Source of the DNA: Actinomycetota bacterium
Lineage (GTDB): Bacteria; Actinomycetota; Geothermincolia; Geothermincolales; RBG-13-55-18
DNA length: 64,000 nt
Direction: 5' to 3'
NCBI GenBank assembly: GCA_030019255.1
Contig: JASEFK010000010.1
Location: 23,017-87,016, forward strand
Shown: one piece after another, positions 43,785 through 53,221 of the stretch
Position numbering within the stretch: position 1 is the stretch's first letter
Layout: each line of letters begins with the position of its first letter
The notes under the pieces: generated by a model
What the model was told of the DNA's origin: nothing
Database searches by the model: none
What the model saw: only the letters and a program-made list of their open reading frames with translations
Program-made: the position numbers and the translations under genes

Positions 43785-45005
43785 TCAAGGGTCGGCGACG
43801 AACCGGGCGCGGCGGGAGAAATAGAGGATGAGGGGCATGAGATCTTCGCCCCGCAGCTGGCCCATCCCGCCCATGGCGGTGCTCACCTCGTCGAACTGCC
43901 GCACCGCGTCTTTCCTGACTGTGGGGGCATGGAAGAGCACCGGCACCGGGTCCCCGCCGTGAATAACGCGGGGATCGCGGGTGGTGGGGGTGGAATGATC
44001 GCAGGTGATGACCGTGAGCACCTCGGTGTCGAAAAGCATTTCCGCGTGGGAGGCCAGGGCACGATCCATGGCCTCGATGACCTCCGCCTTTCCTCGGGGA
44101 TCCCCCGCATGGGCGGCCTCGTCGGCGTGCTTGGTGTGCACGAAGGCGAACTCCCCGCCCTCCTTGAACCAGTCGTGCGCGGCGCGCAGCTTCACTTCCA
44201 TATCGGCCTCGGCCTCCCTTTCCCCCCGGTCCACCACCCGCATGCCCAAAAAGATCCCCAGGCCCCGGAAACAGGGAGTGGAGACTATCGCTGCCGCCCG
44301 CATTCCGTACCTCTCCTCGAAGGGCAGGGGAGGTAGCGCCCGGGAGGGCCACTTCATTATCAGCCCCGCCTCCCATCCCTCCGGCCCGCCCTCCGCCGCC
44401 GCCCTTTCCGCCCTTTCCTTGAAATCGCGCAGGATACGCGCCGTGCGAATGGTATCCTCGTCCCTCCCCCATCCCGGCTTGGGGGCGATCTCGCCCACCG
44501 GTAGATGATGCAGAAAGGGATCGGTGGGAAGAAGGTGTGAGGACCCCGTCTCCACCACGGCCAGGAACTCGATACCGCCAAGGTAATGGAGCTCCATCCC
44601 CGGTGGAGCCGCGGCCTTCAAGTCCTCCGCCCGCCGGGCGCAGAAGTCCGCCACGCCGGGGACGCCTTCGTCGACAACGTAAACGTCCCCAGCCCGTCGG
44701 ATCACCGGGACCAGGTTGAACATGAAAAGGGCGTCCCCCTCCCGGCAGGGGATGCCCTCGGAAAGGGCGTGGAAATAAGCGCGTCCCGGGTATTCCTCCG
44801 GGCGGTACCCGAACATCCTCCAATGAGCCACCTCGCTGGAGTGGCAAACCCCGGGAGCCAGGGGATACATGAGGGCGCAGCAGCCCTCCCTTGCCAGCCG
44901 GTCCATGGTTGGGGTTTTCGCCGCCTGAAACGGCGTCCTGCCCTCGAGCTCCGCGTGGGAGACGTCCGCCAGCCCGTCCAGGACGAGGAAAAGGACCTTC
45001 AACAT
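43785..45005 (-). CDS. apgM: Cofactor-independent phosphoglycerate mutase, archaeal (ApgM) type
   Basis: About 406 residues from the ATG at 45005, behind AAGGAGAG. The alkaline-phosphatase-superfamily motifs are VLDGLAD near the N-terminus, the nucleophile Ser in CHSSEVAHW, and the C-terminal metal ligands HTKHADEAAH and TCDHSTPTTR. It interconverts 2- and 3-phosphoglycerate in glycolysis and gluconeogenesis. Some homologues are homoserine kinase or phosphonate enzymes; the closing TAMGGMGQLRGEDLMPLIL fits the ApgM group. Confidence 0.85.
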   Translation of the reverse strand: MLKVLFLVLDGLADVSHAELEGRTPFQAAKTPTMDRLAREGCCALMYPLAPGVCHSSEVAHWRMFGYRPEEYPGRAYFHALSEGIPCREGDALFMFNLVPVIRRAGDVYVVDEGVPGVADFCARRAEDLKAAAPPGMELHYLGGIEFLAVVETGSSHLLPTDPFLHHLPVGEIAPKPGWGRDEDTIRTARILRDFKERAERAAAEGGPEGWEAGLIMKWPSRALPPLPFEERYGMRAAAIVSTPCFRGLGIFLGMRVVDRGEREAEADMEVKLRAAHDWFKEGGEFAFVHTKHADEAAHAGDPRGKAEVIEAMDRALASHAEMLFDTEVLTVITCDHSTPTTRDPRVIHGGDPVPVLFHAPTVRKDAVRQFDEVSTAMGGMGQLRGEDLMPLILYFSRRARFVADP

Positions 45006-45135
45006 GCCTCTCTCCTTCAAGCGCTTGATCTATCGGGCTCGCTCCCCATAAGGCATGCCGCCCGCTGTTCCAACGCCTTGCAGACCCCGAATCCCCGGGG
45101 GGCTGGGCTGTCCCCGGACGTCAGGCCGAACGGTT

Positions 45136-45975
45136 CTAACCTTCCAATATTTCCCATACCAGGGCCTGGTAATCCGCCTTTCCCCTTTCGAGGATCTCGG
45201 AGACTATCCGCACGGTTACCGGCACCAGGTACTCGTCCAGGTAGGCACGTACCCTCTCCCGCTCGACCAGGACCTCGCCATTCTGGTCCTGGTAATTCCC
45301 GGAAAGGACGCAGGAGGGCTGGTTCTCCCCCTCCCTCCATCCCCCTACCAGAGAGATCATCTCCTCCTCGTCGTCCACCTCCAGGAGGGGCAGCTCGAAC
45401 CGGATGCCGAAGCTTTCGACCACCCGTCTGTAGGCGCTCACCGCGTCGTGACCCTGGTTGACCTTCTCCCGCCCGGCGTGCCCCAGCCTCTCCCCGGCCA
45501 CCAGCTTTCCGATCCCCAGTCGCCTACAGAGAGGTATGCGCAGGGCGTGCAGGTACATGTGGCACCCCAGGCATATATGCCACGGACCGTAGCGCCGGGA
45601 AAGGACGGTGTTGACCCTCCCCACGGTGGCCCGCCACCAGGGCGGGGACCCGACGACCACGGGATCCTCCACCACCACGCCTTCCGGCTCGAGCAACCGC
45701 CTCATGAGCTGGACGTTCCTGGTCGGGGAATCCAGGTCCCCGAACTCGGTCCCCGTGAAGGCCACGGAGGGAAGGACGCGGCGTATCCTTCCCATGCGGG
45801 CCAGGGCCACCGCAGCGCCGACGCTGTCCCTCCCGGCTACCTCCACCACGGCGTCGCAGGCACCCTTTTCCGGCAGGCCCTCCCGGGGAACCACCCGTTC
45901 CGTCAACCGAAACACCTCTTGCTCCCCGCCTTTTCCATCGCCCGCATCCCTGGTCTCCGTTCCGCCGCCTTCCAT
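45136..45975 (-). CDS. PP-loop-like ATP pyrophosphatase family protein, uncertain
   Basis: 279 residues. VVEVAGRDSVGAAVALARM (about 43-61) resembles a degenerate PP-loop (SGGxDS read here as AGRDS), followed by a Rossmann-like VLPSVAFTGTEFGD. A central ICLGCHMYLHALRIPLCRRLG holds CxxC, and further segments include GERLGHAGREK and YQDQNGEV. These resemble tRNA-thiolation or queuosine-type adenine nucleotide hydrolases, but I cannot name a subfamily. The start among several possible codons is unsure because the first 20 residues are Gly-rich. Confidence 0.55.
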   Translation of the reverse strand: MEGGGTETRDAGDGKGGEQEVFRLTERVVPREGLPEKGACDAVVEVAGRDSVGAAVALARMGRIRRVLPSVAFTGTEFGDLDSPTRNVQLMRRLLEPEGVVVEDPVVVGSPPWWRATVGRVNTVLSRRYGPWHICLGCHMYLHALRIPLCRRLGIGKLVAGERLGHAGREKVNQGHDAVSAYRRVVESFGIRFELPLLEVDDEEEMISLVGGWREGENQPSCVLSGNYQDQNGEVLVERERVRAYLDEYLVPVTVRIVSEILERGKADYQALVWEILEG

Positions 45976-46469
45976 TATTCCCGCCCCGTAACCGAGTTGA
46001 AACCATACCTCCGTTGGGTTCTCCGTTGGGCTTGGACGCTGGACCCCTCTTCCCGAAGTCCTACCCGAAAATCACGAGATCGCCGTTGTCCCCGGCGACG
46101 GAATGTCCTGCCTGCCTTGGCTCCCTATCCCCATGCCCCTGATCCCTCGACTAAATATCGGGGTATCAAGTTCAACGGGGTGACCGAAAATTGGCAAAAT
46201 GCCGTAAATGTACTGTCTCGTTTCCGGCATTATGCCGGGAACCACCAATTCTTACATCGCGGGGTTTCGATTCTTGAGCAGCCTGTCAAGACCTGACCCC
46301 TGTCGTTGCATCTCAACATGCCGGCTCCTAATCTCGATATTAGGAATTGGGGCCTCCTTCCGGCCGGGGTGCGGCACGGAAGGACGAAGACCTCGGATTG
46401 GGAAAGCGGAGAAGCGGTGTGCCTCGCGGGAGAGGCCGACCGGAAACCCTGAGACGGGGAGGAGAATCG
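45976..46469. other. Intergenic region with palindromes and a GGGGTCAGGTCTT fragment
   Basis: No gene seen. Items: perfect palindrome CCGGCAT-T-ATGCCGG (46224-46238), AAGACCTGACCCC (46288-46300), which is the head of the inverted repeat family found at 25604 and 30144, and TCCTAAT/ATTAGGA stem-loop (46326-46345). A short AT-rich patch here probably contains the promoter of the MoxR operon. Confidence 0.5.
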
Positions 46470-47420
46470 ATGAACCAGGCGGCGCCGGGCGGGGGAAACG
46501 GCCCGGCCAGGGCCCTGGTGGACAACGTGCGCCGGGTGATCCGGGGAAAGGACGAGCAAGTCGCCCTGGCGGTGGTCGCCCTGCTCAGCGGCGGACACCT
46601 GCTGGTGGAGGACGTGCCCGGGGTGGGCAAGACCATGCTGGCCCGCTCCCTGGCCCTGTCCATCCACGGCACCTACCGCCGCATCCAGTTCACCCCCGAC
46701 CTGCTCCCCTCGGACGTCACCGGGACGGTGATTTACAACCAGAAGGCGGCGGACTTCGAGTTCAAGCCGGGGCCCATATTCGCCAACGTCATCCTGGCCG
46801 ACGAGATAAACCGGGCCACCCCGCGCACCCAGTCCAGCCTCCTGGAGGCCATGGACGAGGGCCAGGTCACAGCCGACGGCACCACCTATCCCCTCCCCCG
46901 GCCCTTCTTCGTTATCGCCACCCAGAACCCTGTGGAATACCACGGGACCTACCCCCTGCCCGAGGGCCAGCTGGACCGCTTCTGCATGAGCCTCACCCTC
47001 GGCTATCCCTCCACGGAAGTGGAGCGGGAGATAGTCGAGGCCCAGCTCCTCGAGCATCCGGTTAACGCGCTGGGCCCCGTCCTGGAGGCGGAGGACATCC
47101 CCGCCCTGCAGAGGAAGGTCCGCGAGGTGACCGTGCACCCGGACGTGCTCTCCTACGCCGTGGAGCTGGTGCGCTCCACCCGGGAGGAGGAGGATTTCCA
47201 CCTGGGGTCCAGCCCCCGCGGAACCATCTTCCTGGTCCGGACGGCCCAGGCCAGGGCCTTCCTGGAGGGCCGTGACTTCGTGACCCCGGACGACGTCAAA
47301 GCCCTGGCCGTTCCGGTGCTCGCCCACCGCGTCATCCCCGCCGCCCGTTCCCGGGTCCTCTCCGAGGCCCGCTCCCTGGTCCAGGGGGTGCTGGAACGAG
47401 TCCCGGTGCCTGTCCTTTAG
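46470..47420 (+). CDS. MoxR-family AAA+ ATPase
   Basis: 316 residues from the ATG at 46470 after GGGGAGGAG; longer frames to the left are unlikely. Walker A is VEDVPGVGKTML, Walker B VILADEINRATPRTQ, then ATQNPVEYHGTYPLPEGQLDRF, the MoxR hallmark (core TQNPVEYHGTYPLPE). Founding member of a three-gene operon with DUF58 and transglutaminase-like proteins, a conserved trio thought to work in envelope protein assembly. Confidence 0.96.
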   Translation: MNQAAPGGGNGPARALVDNVRRVIRGKDEQVALAVVALLSGGHLLVEDVPGVGKTMLARSLALSIHGTYRRIQFTPDLLPSDVTGTVIYNQKAADFEFKPGPIFANVILADEINRATPRTQSSLLEAMDEGQVTADGTTYPLPRPFFVIATQNPVEYHGTYPLPEGQLDRFCMSLTLGYPSTEVEREIVEAQLLEHPVNALGPVLEAEDIPALQRKVREVTVHPDVLSYAVELVRSTREEEDFHLGSSPRGTIFLVRTAQARAFLEGRDFVTPDDVKALAVPVLAHRVIPAARSRVLSEARSLVQGVLERVPVPVL

Positions 47421-47429
47421 GAGGTGGCC

Positions 47430-48794
47430 TTGTTCTCCGCGCGTTCCCTGACCGTGGTGGCCCTTTCCCTGGCCATGATCCTGATTGGGATAAATTCCCA
47501 GTCAGGGTGGCTCTTCTGGCTGGCGGGGCTGCTCCTCGCCGCCCTCCTGGTCTCCTGGCTGGAATCGCTCTTCCAAGTACGCAACCTTGATGCGGAGCGT
47601 TCCCTTCCGCCCCGGGCCGTCGAGGGGGAGGACCTGGAGGTGGAGATCCGGGTACGCAACGGGGGACGCTTCTCCCGTCATCTTCTGGCGGTGGTCGACG
47701 CGGACCCCTGCGAGAGCGGGGCGCCGGCGAGGTTTTCCCTGAAGGTGGCCCGGCGGAGCATAAGGGATATATTCCGCGAAGTCCTAGCCGGGGGGAGCGA
47801 GGAGGCGGACGGCGACCGGCATCCCGGCGGGACGACGGTCCTCCTCCTTCCCCGCCTGGCCGGCGCCCAGGAGGCCGTCCTCAAATACAGGAGGGGCGGG
47901 CTGCGCCGGGGGGTCTACCGCGACTGGCCGCTCTACTTCTACTCCGAGGGCACCCTGGGCCTTTCCCGGCACTCCAGTCGGATAACCCCGGATTCCCGCC
48001 TGGAGGTCCATCCCTCCTACGTGGAGCTTACCGCCTTCCCCTTCCTCGACGTCCTGCTCTATCCCTGGCGCGAACCCCTTCCGGTCGCCTCCCGAGGGGA
48101 GGGACTGGATTTCTATGGGGTACGCGAGTACCAGCCCGGCGACCCCCTGGGCCGCGTGCACTGGAGGACCACAGCCCGGCGCGGCGATCTGGTGGTCAGG
48201 GAGTTCGAGGCCGAGAGGAGCACCCGCCTGTTTATCCTCCTGGACAACCGGGGCGGCGACCTGGGGGGCTGGAAGGCCCGGGATCGCCTGGACCTGCAGG
48301 CCCGGGTGGCGGCCAGCGCCGCCGCCTATGCCTGGTCGGTAGGCTGCCCGGTGACCCTGGCCGCCTACCGGGGTTCCACCCCGGTTATCCACGACGCACC
48401 GGGCCTGCAGTCCGCCCTCGGGTGGCTGGCGGCACTGGAGGCGGAGGGCGAGCCGGGACCGCGGGAACAGCTGGAGGGGTTGCGCCATAGGATACCCAGG
48501 GGCGCGCTCGTATGCCAGATTATGGCAGTAAGCGCACCCGCCGACCTCCCGCGGCCTCCCTCCATGCCACAGGGATCGCGACTGGCCTGGATACTGGTAA
48601 CGGGTTCGGATGGCAAGAAATGGCAACCCAGTGGAAACGGCGCGGGCTCCCTCGAGGACCTCCTGCGCCGGGGATACGTCGAGCTCCCGCCCACCCTCGA
48701 GGGTATTGCCGTATGCATCGAAGGAGATGATCTCGGGAAATGCCTGGAAAATCCCTGCGTAACCTGCGCAGGCTGGCGGCGCCCAGGGATGTAG
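47430..48794 (+). CDS. DUF58 domain protein
   Basis: About 454 residues. TTG at 47430 is five bases from AGGAGG and is preferred over the GTG at 47424, which overlaps that site. Two N-terminal transmembrane helices (about 6-45) precede a beta region and the DUF58 signature EGLDFYGVREYQPGDPLGRVHWRTTAR (core REYQPGDPLGRVHW). A VWA-like fold (LFILLDNRGGD) follows. It acts with MoxR and the downstream protein, whose start lies inside this gene. Confidence 0.93.
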   Translation: MFSARSLTVVALSLAMILIGINSQSGWLFWLAGLLLAALLVSWLESLFQVRNLDAERSLPPRAVEGEDLEVEIRVRNGGRFSRHLLAVVDADPCESGAPARFSLKVARRSIRDIFREVLAGGSEEADGDRHPGGTTVLLLPRLAGAQEAVLKYRRGGLRRGVYRDWPLYFYSEGTLGLSRHSSRITPDSRLEVHPSYVELTAFPFLDVLLYPWREPLPVASRGEGLDFYGVREYQPGDPLGRVHWRTTARRGDLVVREFEAERSTRLFILLDNRGGDLGGWKARDRLDLQARVAASAAAYAWSVGCPVTLAAYRGSTPVIHDAPGLQSALGWLAALEAEGEPGPREQLEGLRHRIPRGALVCQIMAVSAPADLPRPPSMPQGSRLAWILVTGSDGKKWQPSGNGAGSLEDLLRRGYVELPPTLEGIAVCIEGDDLGKCLENPCVTCAGWRRPGM

Positions 48795-51076
48795 AGGAAT
48801 CCCGGGGCCTGCGCCTGGCCGTGTGGGCCTCGGTGTGCGTGTCCATCGTCGCCCTGGCCCTCCAGGAGGTGATCAACCCCTCAGTGGTCCTGGTGTCCCT
48901 GCTCCTGATCACCGCGGGGTTCCTCTTCAGCTGGTGGCGCCGCCACCGGCCCAACATCCTCATAAAGCTAGCCATCGCCACCCTGACCCTGGTAGCCCTG
49001 GCCTCCTTCCTGCGTCAGTCCTACCTGCAGCCTTACGACACCCGCGTACCCCTGGCCGAGCTCTTCCTGTGGGTGCAGGTTCTGCACAGCTTCGACCTTC
49101 CGCGCCGCAGGGACCTGCTTTTCTCCCTGGTCAGCTCCTTCATCCTCCTGGCGCTGGCCGCGTCCTACTCTTTATCCGCCACCTTCGCCTGGATGGTGCT
49201 CCTCTGGCTGGCCTGCGCCGCTCCTTCCCTCTACTTCGCACAGAGGTCACGGCTTTCTTCCTTCTCCAGGAACGGCTCCGGCAAATACCCTTCCGGCGCG
49301 GCCTTGAAAGGAGTCTCCGCCACCCTCAGCCTGCTCCTGGCGGCGGTGGTGGTCATCGGGCTCCTGGTGGGGGCCTTCATACCCCGTTTCCCGGCCACCT
49401 ACATCCGGTCCCTGCCCTTCTCGCTGCGCCGCCCCTGGTTCTCCGCCCAGGGTTACTCCGTGCGCAACCCGGGATATCCCCAGCTCCCCCTCCGGCCGCC
49501 GGACCGTCCCCTGGAGGTCAACCCGGAGGCCTACTTCGGTTTCGGCCCCTACCTGGACCTGCGCGCGAGAGGAAAGCTGCTGGACCTCCCGGTGATGCGG
49601 GTGCGGGCCAGCGAGCCCGCCTACTGGAGGGGGCTGGCCTTCACCACCTACAACGGCTATTCCTGGCTGCTTCCCGAGGAGGAGCCTCCCCGGCTGGGCA
49701 CATCCCAACAGCCCTTCAACCTGCCCGCACCGGAGAAAGACGTTCACCTGGCCGGAAAGACCATCCTGCAGACCTATTACCTGCAGAACGACCAGCCCAA
49801 CGTGGTCTTCACCGCCTACCGTCCCAGCCTGCTCTACTATCCTTCCGATTACGTTTACTACGACGAGTCCGGGATCCGGAGTCCCTTTGAGTTGGCGGAG
49901 GGCCTGGTGTACAGCGTGATTTCCAACGCCATTGACTTCAGCGACGAGGAGCTCTCCGCCCTGGGCGGATCGGTGATGCAGGGGCACCTGCACCCTTACC
50001 TGGAATTCTCCGCTTCGCAGGACGCGTTGCGCGATTACCCCTACCTGGCGGGAAGCGAAAAGCTCGGCTACCTCGAGCTGCCACCTCTTCCGGAAAGGGT
50101 CATCCAGCTGGCCCGGGAGATAATCCCCCGCGACGCCGGACCCATGCAACGGGTCAGGGCCATCGAGGATTTCCTGCGGCGGGAGTACGCCTATTCCTTG
50201 GACGTCCCGCCCCTTCCCCCCGGCGAGGATGCCGTGGACTACTTCCTGTTCGAGGCACGCCGCGGCTACTGCGAACACTTCGCCACCGCCCACGCCGTGC
50301 TGTGCCGCCTGGCGGGCGTGCCCTCCCGCGTGGTCACCGGCTACGCCACCGGGGATTACAACCCGGTGACCGGGCTCTACGAGGTCAGCCTGGACGACGC
50401 CCACGCCTGGGTGGAGGTCTACCTGGTGGGAGTGGGCTGGGTGACAAGGGAGCCCACGCCCGGTTTCTCCCTTCCCGAGATCCGCGGCTCATACGGAGTC
50501 TTCTGGGTTTTTCGCGACTTTTTCGCCTGGGTGGGCCGCAGCCTTTCCTCCATCCTCCCGCCCTCCCTGCGCTCCGCCCTGAAGCGGGGATTTTCCGCCC
50601 TGGGCCAGGGCCTGCAGGCCCTGGCCTCAGGGGTGGCCTATTCCTCGCGGGAGGCCCCCTGGCTTCCCATCCTCTTCGCCCTCCTCCTCCTGGCGGCCCT
50701 GGCGGCGCGACGGCGAGGGAGAAGGCAAGGCGCGCCCCTGCCGCTGGCGGCGGGAGAACCGCAGGCGCTGATGGGCATGTTCCTGGAGGATGCGCGCCGG
50801 CTGGGATACCCCCGCCCTCCCGGGAGTACCCTCAAGGAATATTTTACCGTTTTGCAGGAGGCGATCCCGGGGCTGGACCTGCGGGAGGAACTCTTCCTCT
50901 ACGAGAAGGCGCGTTACGGCGGCCGATCCCTGGAGGGCGGGGAATTCGAACGCCTCCGCCAAGGCATCCTCCGCGCCCTGGAAAGGGTACGCGATGCAAC
51001 ACGCACCGCCCCGTCATCCCTCTTCCATCTGGCGGGGTGGCGACGCGCGAACCGGCGACAGGACCCGGGACCCTGA
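48740..51076 (+). CDS. TgpA-like transglutaminase-domain membrane protein (DUF3488)
   Basis: 778 residues. About six N-terminal transmembrane helices (within 25-215) are followed by an extracytoplasmic region with a transglutaminase core: Cys in ARRGYCEHFATAHAVLCRL (core RRGYCEHFATA), His in DDAHAWVEVY and Asp in TREPTPGF. A transmembrane helix (about 632-650) and a C-terminal DUF4129-like helical tail follow. It overlaps the DUF58 gene by 55 nt. The trio probably modifies or assembles surface proteins; the substrates are unknown. Confidence 0.93.
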   Translation: MPGKSLRNLRRLAAPRDVEESRGLRLAVWASVCVSIVALALQEVINPSVVLVSLLLITAGFLFSWWRRHRPNILIKLAIATLTLVALASFLRQSYLQPYDTRVPLAELFLWVQVLHSFDLPRRRDLLFSLVSSFILLALAASYSLSATFAWMVLLWLACAAPSLYFAQRSRLSSFSRNGSGKYPSGAALKGVSATLSLLLAAVVVIGLLVGAFIPRFPATYIRSLPFSLRRPWFSAQGYSVRNPGYPQLPLRPPDRPLEVNPEAYFGFGPYLDLRARGKLLDLPVMRVRASEPAYWRGLAFTTYNGYSWLLPEEEPPRLGTSQQPFNLPAPEKDVHLAGKTILQTYYLQNDQPNVVFTAYRPSLLYYPSDYVYYDESGIRSPFELAEGLVYSVISNAIDFSDEELSALGGSVMQGHLHPYLEFSASQDALRDYPYLAGSEKLGYLELPPLPERVIQLAREIIPRDAGPMQRVRAIEDFLRREYAYSLDVPPLPPGEDAVDYFLFEARRGYCEHFATAHAVLCRLAGVPSRVVTGYATGDYNPVTGLYEVSLDDAHAWVEVYLVGVGWVTREPTPGFSLPEIRGSYGVFWVFRDFFAWVGRSLSSILPPSLRSALKRGFSALGQGLQALASGVAYSSREAPWLPILFALLLLAALAARRRGRRQGAPLPLAAGEPQALMGMFLEDARRLGYPRPPGSTLKEYFTVLQEAIPGLDLREELFLYEKARYGGRSLEGGEFERLRQGILRALERVRDATRTAPSSLFHLAGWRRANRRQDPGP

Positions 51077-51262
51077 GGTCGGGAGCAAAGAAGGTCAGTG
51101 CCGAATGTCTACCGCATCGGGGACGCCCGGACACAAGGACCGGGGCACGGCGCCATGAACCGGGAGAGCGCGGACGGGCCGCTCACCATGAAAAAGCGCG
51201 ACCAAGACCGATACCCCCACAGGCTTCGAATCCCTTGGCACGAGCCACGCCTTCGAACCCTC

Positions 51263-52258
51263 TTACTGCGGGACTTCCTCCTCCAGGTCCAGCTCCATCT
51301 CCTGGCTCATGGCGCGGGGGATGTACAAGGGACGCTTGAAGAGGTTCTTCATGTCCGTCCAGGGGGATTCGCTCTCCCCCAACCTTTCGACGATCTCCCG
51401 GAAGCTGTTCACCTTGGCGTCCAGGTTGTCCACGTGGTGGAGGAGGATGGCCTCCAGGGTCTTGGGCCTTTTGGGCGAACCCCACTCCAGCTCCCCGTGG
51501 TGGCTGAGGACGGCGTGGCGCAGGCGCATGGCCAGGTCCTCGGGGAAACCGGGCATGGAGGCTATTTTTTCCCGGATCATCTGGTCGGAGAGGAGGAGGT
51601 GCCCCAGGAAGCGCCCGGCGTCGGTGAAGTCGATGGCCCGGTCGTATTCCAGCTCGTGTATCTTGCCTATATCGTGCAAGGTGGCGGCGGTGATGAGCAG
51701 GTCGCGGTCCACCTCGGGGTAGAGCTCGCATACCATGCGGCAGATGCGCACCGTGTTGGCGGTGTGCTCGAGGAGCCCTCCCAGGTAGGGGTGATGGTAA
51801 TTCTTGGCAGCTGGAGCCCGGGTGAAGCGGCGCATGAAATCCGGGTCGTTGAGGAAATTGAGCAGCAGGCTCTTGAGGTGGAAATTCCTGATCTCGTCCG
51901 CGGCCTGGCGGAGCTCGCCCTCCAGCTCCGCGCGGTCCGTGTCCACCACCCGCAGGAAATCGGAGACCTCCACCTCTTCCTCGGAGCAGCGGCGCAGGGA
52001 ATTCACCACCACCTGGACCTGGTCGCGGTACCTCTCCACCCTCCCGCTCACCGCCACGTAATCCCTCTCGGAAAAGGCGTCCCGGTAGCGCAGGGCGTTG
52101 TCCCATACCCTCGCTTCCACCTTGCCGCTCTTGTCCGTCAGCTCCAGGGCCAAGTAGGGGGCTCCCGCCTTGGTCTTGCGCAGTTCCTTACGCGTGACCA
52201 GGAAAACGCTTTTTACCTCCTCTCCAGGCTCCAGTTCGCTCACCAGCTGCTTGGGCAT
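51263..52258 (-). CDS. YhaM-like 3'-5' exoribonuclease (OB fold plus HD domain)
   Basis: 331 residues. The N-terminal OB-fold (about 14-85: KSVFLVTRKELRKTKAGAPY, VSGRVERYRDQVQVVV) precedes an HD domain with GGLLEHTANTVRIC, ATLHDIGKIHELE and VLSHHGELEWGSPKRPKTLEA (core LSHHGELEWGSP). This is the standard YhaM/CBF1 layout. It degrades single-stranded nucleic acid from the 3' end. Converges on the transglutaminase gene. Confidence 0.93.
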   Translation of the reverse strand: MPKQLVSELEPGEEVKSVFLVTRKELRKTKAGAPYLALELTDKSGKVEARVWDNALRYRDAFSERDYVAVSGRVERYRDQVQVVVNSLRRCSEEEVEVSDFLRVVDTDRAELEGELRQAADEIRNFHLKSLLLNFLNDPDFMRRFTRAPAAKNYHHPYLGGLLEHTANTVRICRMVCELYPEVDRDLLITAATLHDIGKIHELEYDRAIDFTDAGRFLGHLLLSDQMIREKIASMPGFPEDLAMRLRHAVLSHHGELEWGSPKRPKTLEAILLHHVDNLDAKVNSFREIVERLGESESPWTDMKNLFKRPLYIPRAMSQEMELDLEEEVPQ

Positions 52259-53020
52259 CTCGTCCTCCCGTACTCCAAGTCATCCAGCCGGCAAACCGCG
52301 CTACCGCCGGGCATCACTCTCTACCTGTAATTTCTTTCCCCGGGCCCCATCTCCTTGAGGGAATCCACGAGCGATCCCCGGATTCCTGCTAATCCAACCC
52401 TCCGCAGGTCACCTCGAAAAACGCGTCGTCTTCCGAAGGAATCCGTTTCCGGGCCATGCCCCGACCTTCAAAACAATCCCTCCCGGATGGACGTCTTCCG
52501 CTCCCCGGGTCCACTTTCATGCCCGGCGCCATCCCCGGATATGCGGGAAAGTCAAGGCAACCTTCCGAGGCCATACCCGGGAGATCGTTCACATCTCACC
52601 CTTCATGAACATGTTAAACGGAGGCGATGACAAAACCCGGAAAGGGCACCCTCTTCTTCCAGCCAGGATACCGCGTGGTTCAGAGGCGCTTCAGTTTTAA
52701 AGCCGGCAGAGAAACCATCTTGTCATCCCAGCAAAGATCCGTCGTTACCCCTCATGGGATGCCGGTTACCCTTGCAGGATGCCACCCGCCTCCCCCTTGT
52801 ATTTACCGGAGTCGGATAGGAAAATGATGGCGGAAACGGGATGGATTCCACGATCCTTGGCGTTTAAAAGGCTCGAGCGGGACAGGGGCACAGGCCAAGG
52901 AAACGCGCGTCTCCAAGCGGCGCGGCGGGACGGAGGGACGGGGAATTGTAATTCGGCGGTAGTCCCGTTTGTCTCTGGTAGGTCACCGATTTCATCGGAA
53001 CGTGAAGGAGGATTGAGATA
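52259..53020. other. Intergenic region, no supported gene until 53021
   Basis: 762 bp. A 66-codon frame at 52627 has GGAGG only two bases before its ATG and no family signature, so it is not called. No hairpin or repeat family was recognised. Confidence 0.35.
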
Positions 53021-53221
53021 TTGCGACCCCACGGCGACCCACGGCACTTCGACCCGCGGAAAGTGGAGATCGAGGGACCGGCCTTGCGCTTACTGGACCT
53101 TTTCGGGCTGGCGACGGTAATCCCGGCATACTCGGCGGTTGGGGCTGCGGCGGAGAAAGTCGAGGTTTTTCGACATGGCCTGCGGCCCTCGGAAAGGAGG
53201 TGGAGATGCTCTGGACTATAA
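53021..53221 (+). CDS. Possible small ORF coupled to the C45 hydrolase gene
   Basis: 66 codons from a TTG that follows AAGGAGGA at 8-base spacing, ending inside the start of the next gene (16-nt overlap with 53206). The predicted peptide has a short hydrophobic stretch (LRLLDLFGLATVIPAYSAVG) between charged ends. The overlap suggests translational coupling or a leader peptide. No family known; it could also be non-coding. Confidence 0.4.
   Translation: MRPHGDPRHFDPRKVEIEGPALRLLDLFGLATVIPAYSAVGAAAEKVEVFRHGLRPSERRWRCSGL

Noticed and set aside
51230..51270. TTCGAA-containing stretch resembling a tRNA T-loop
   Set aside because: No acceptor or anticodon stems could be paired around it.
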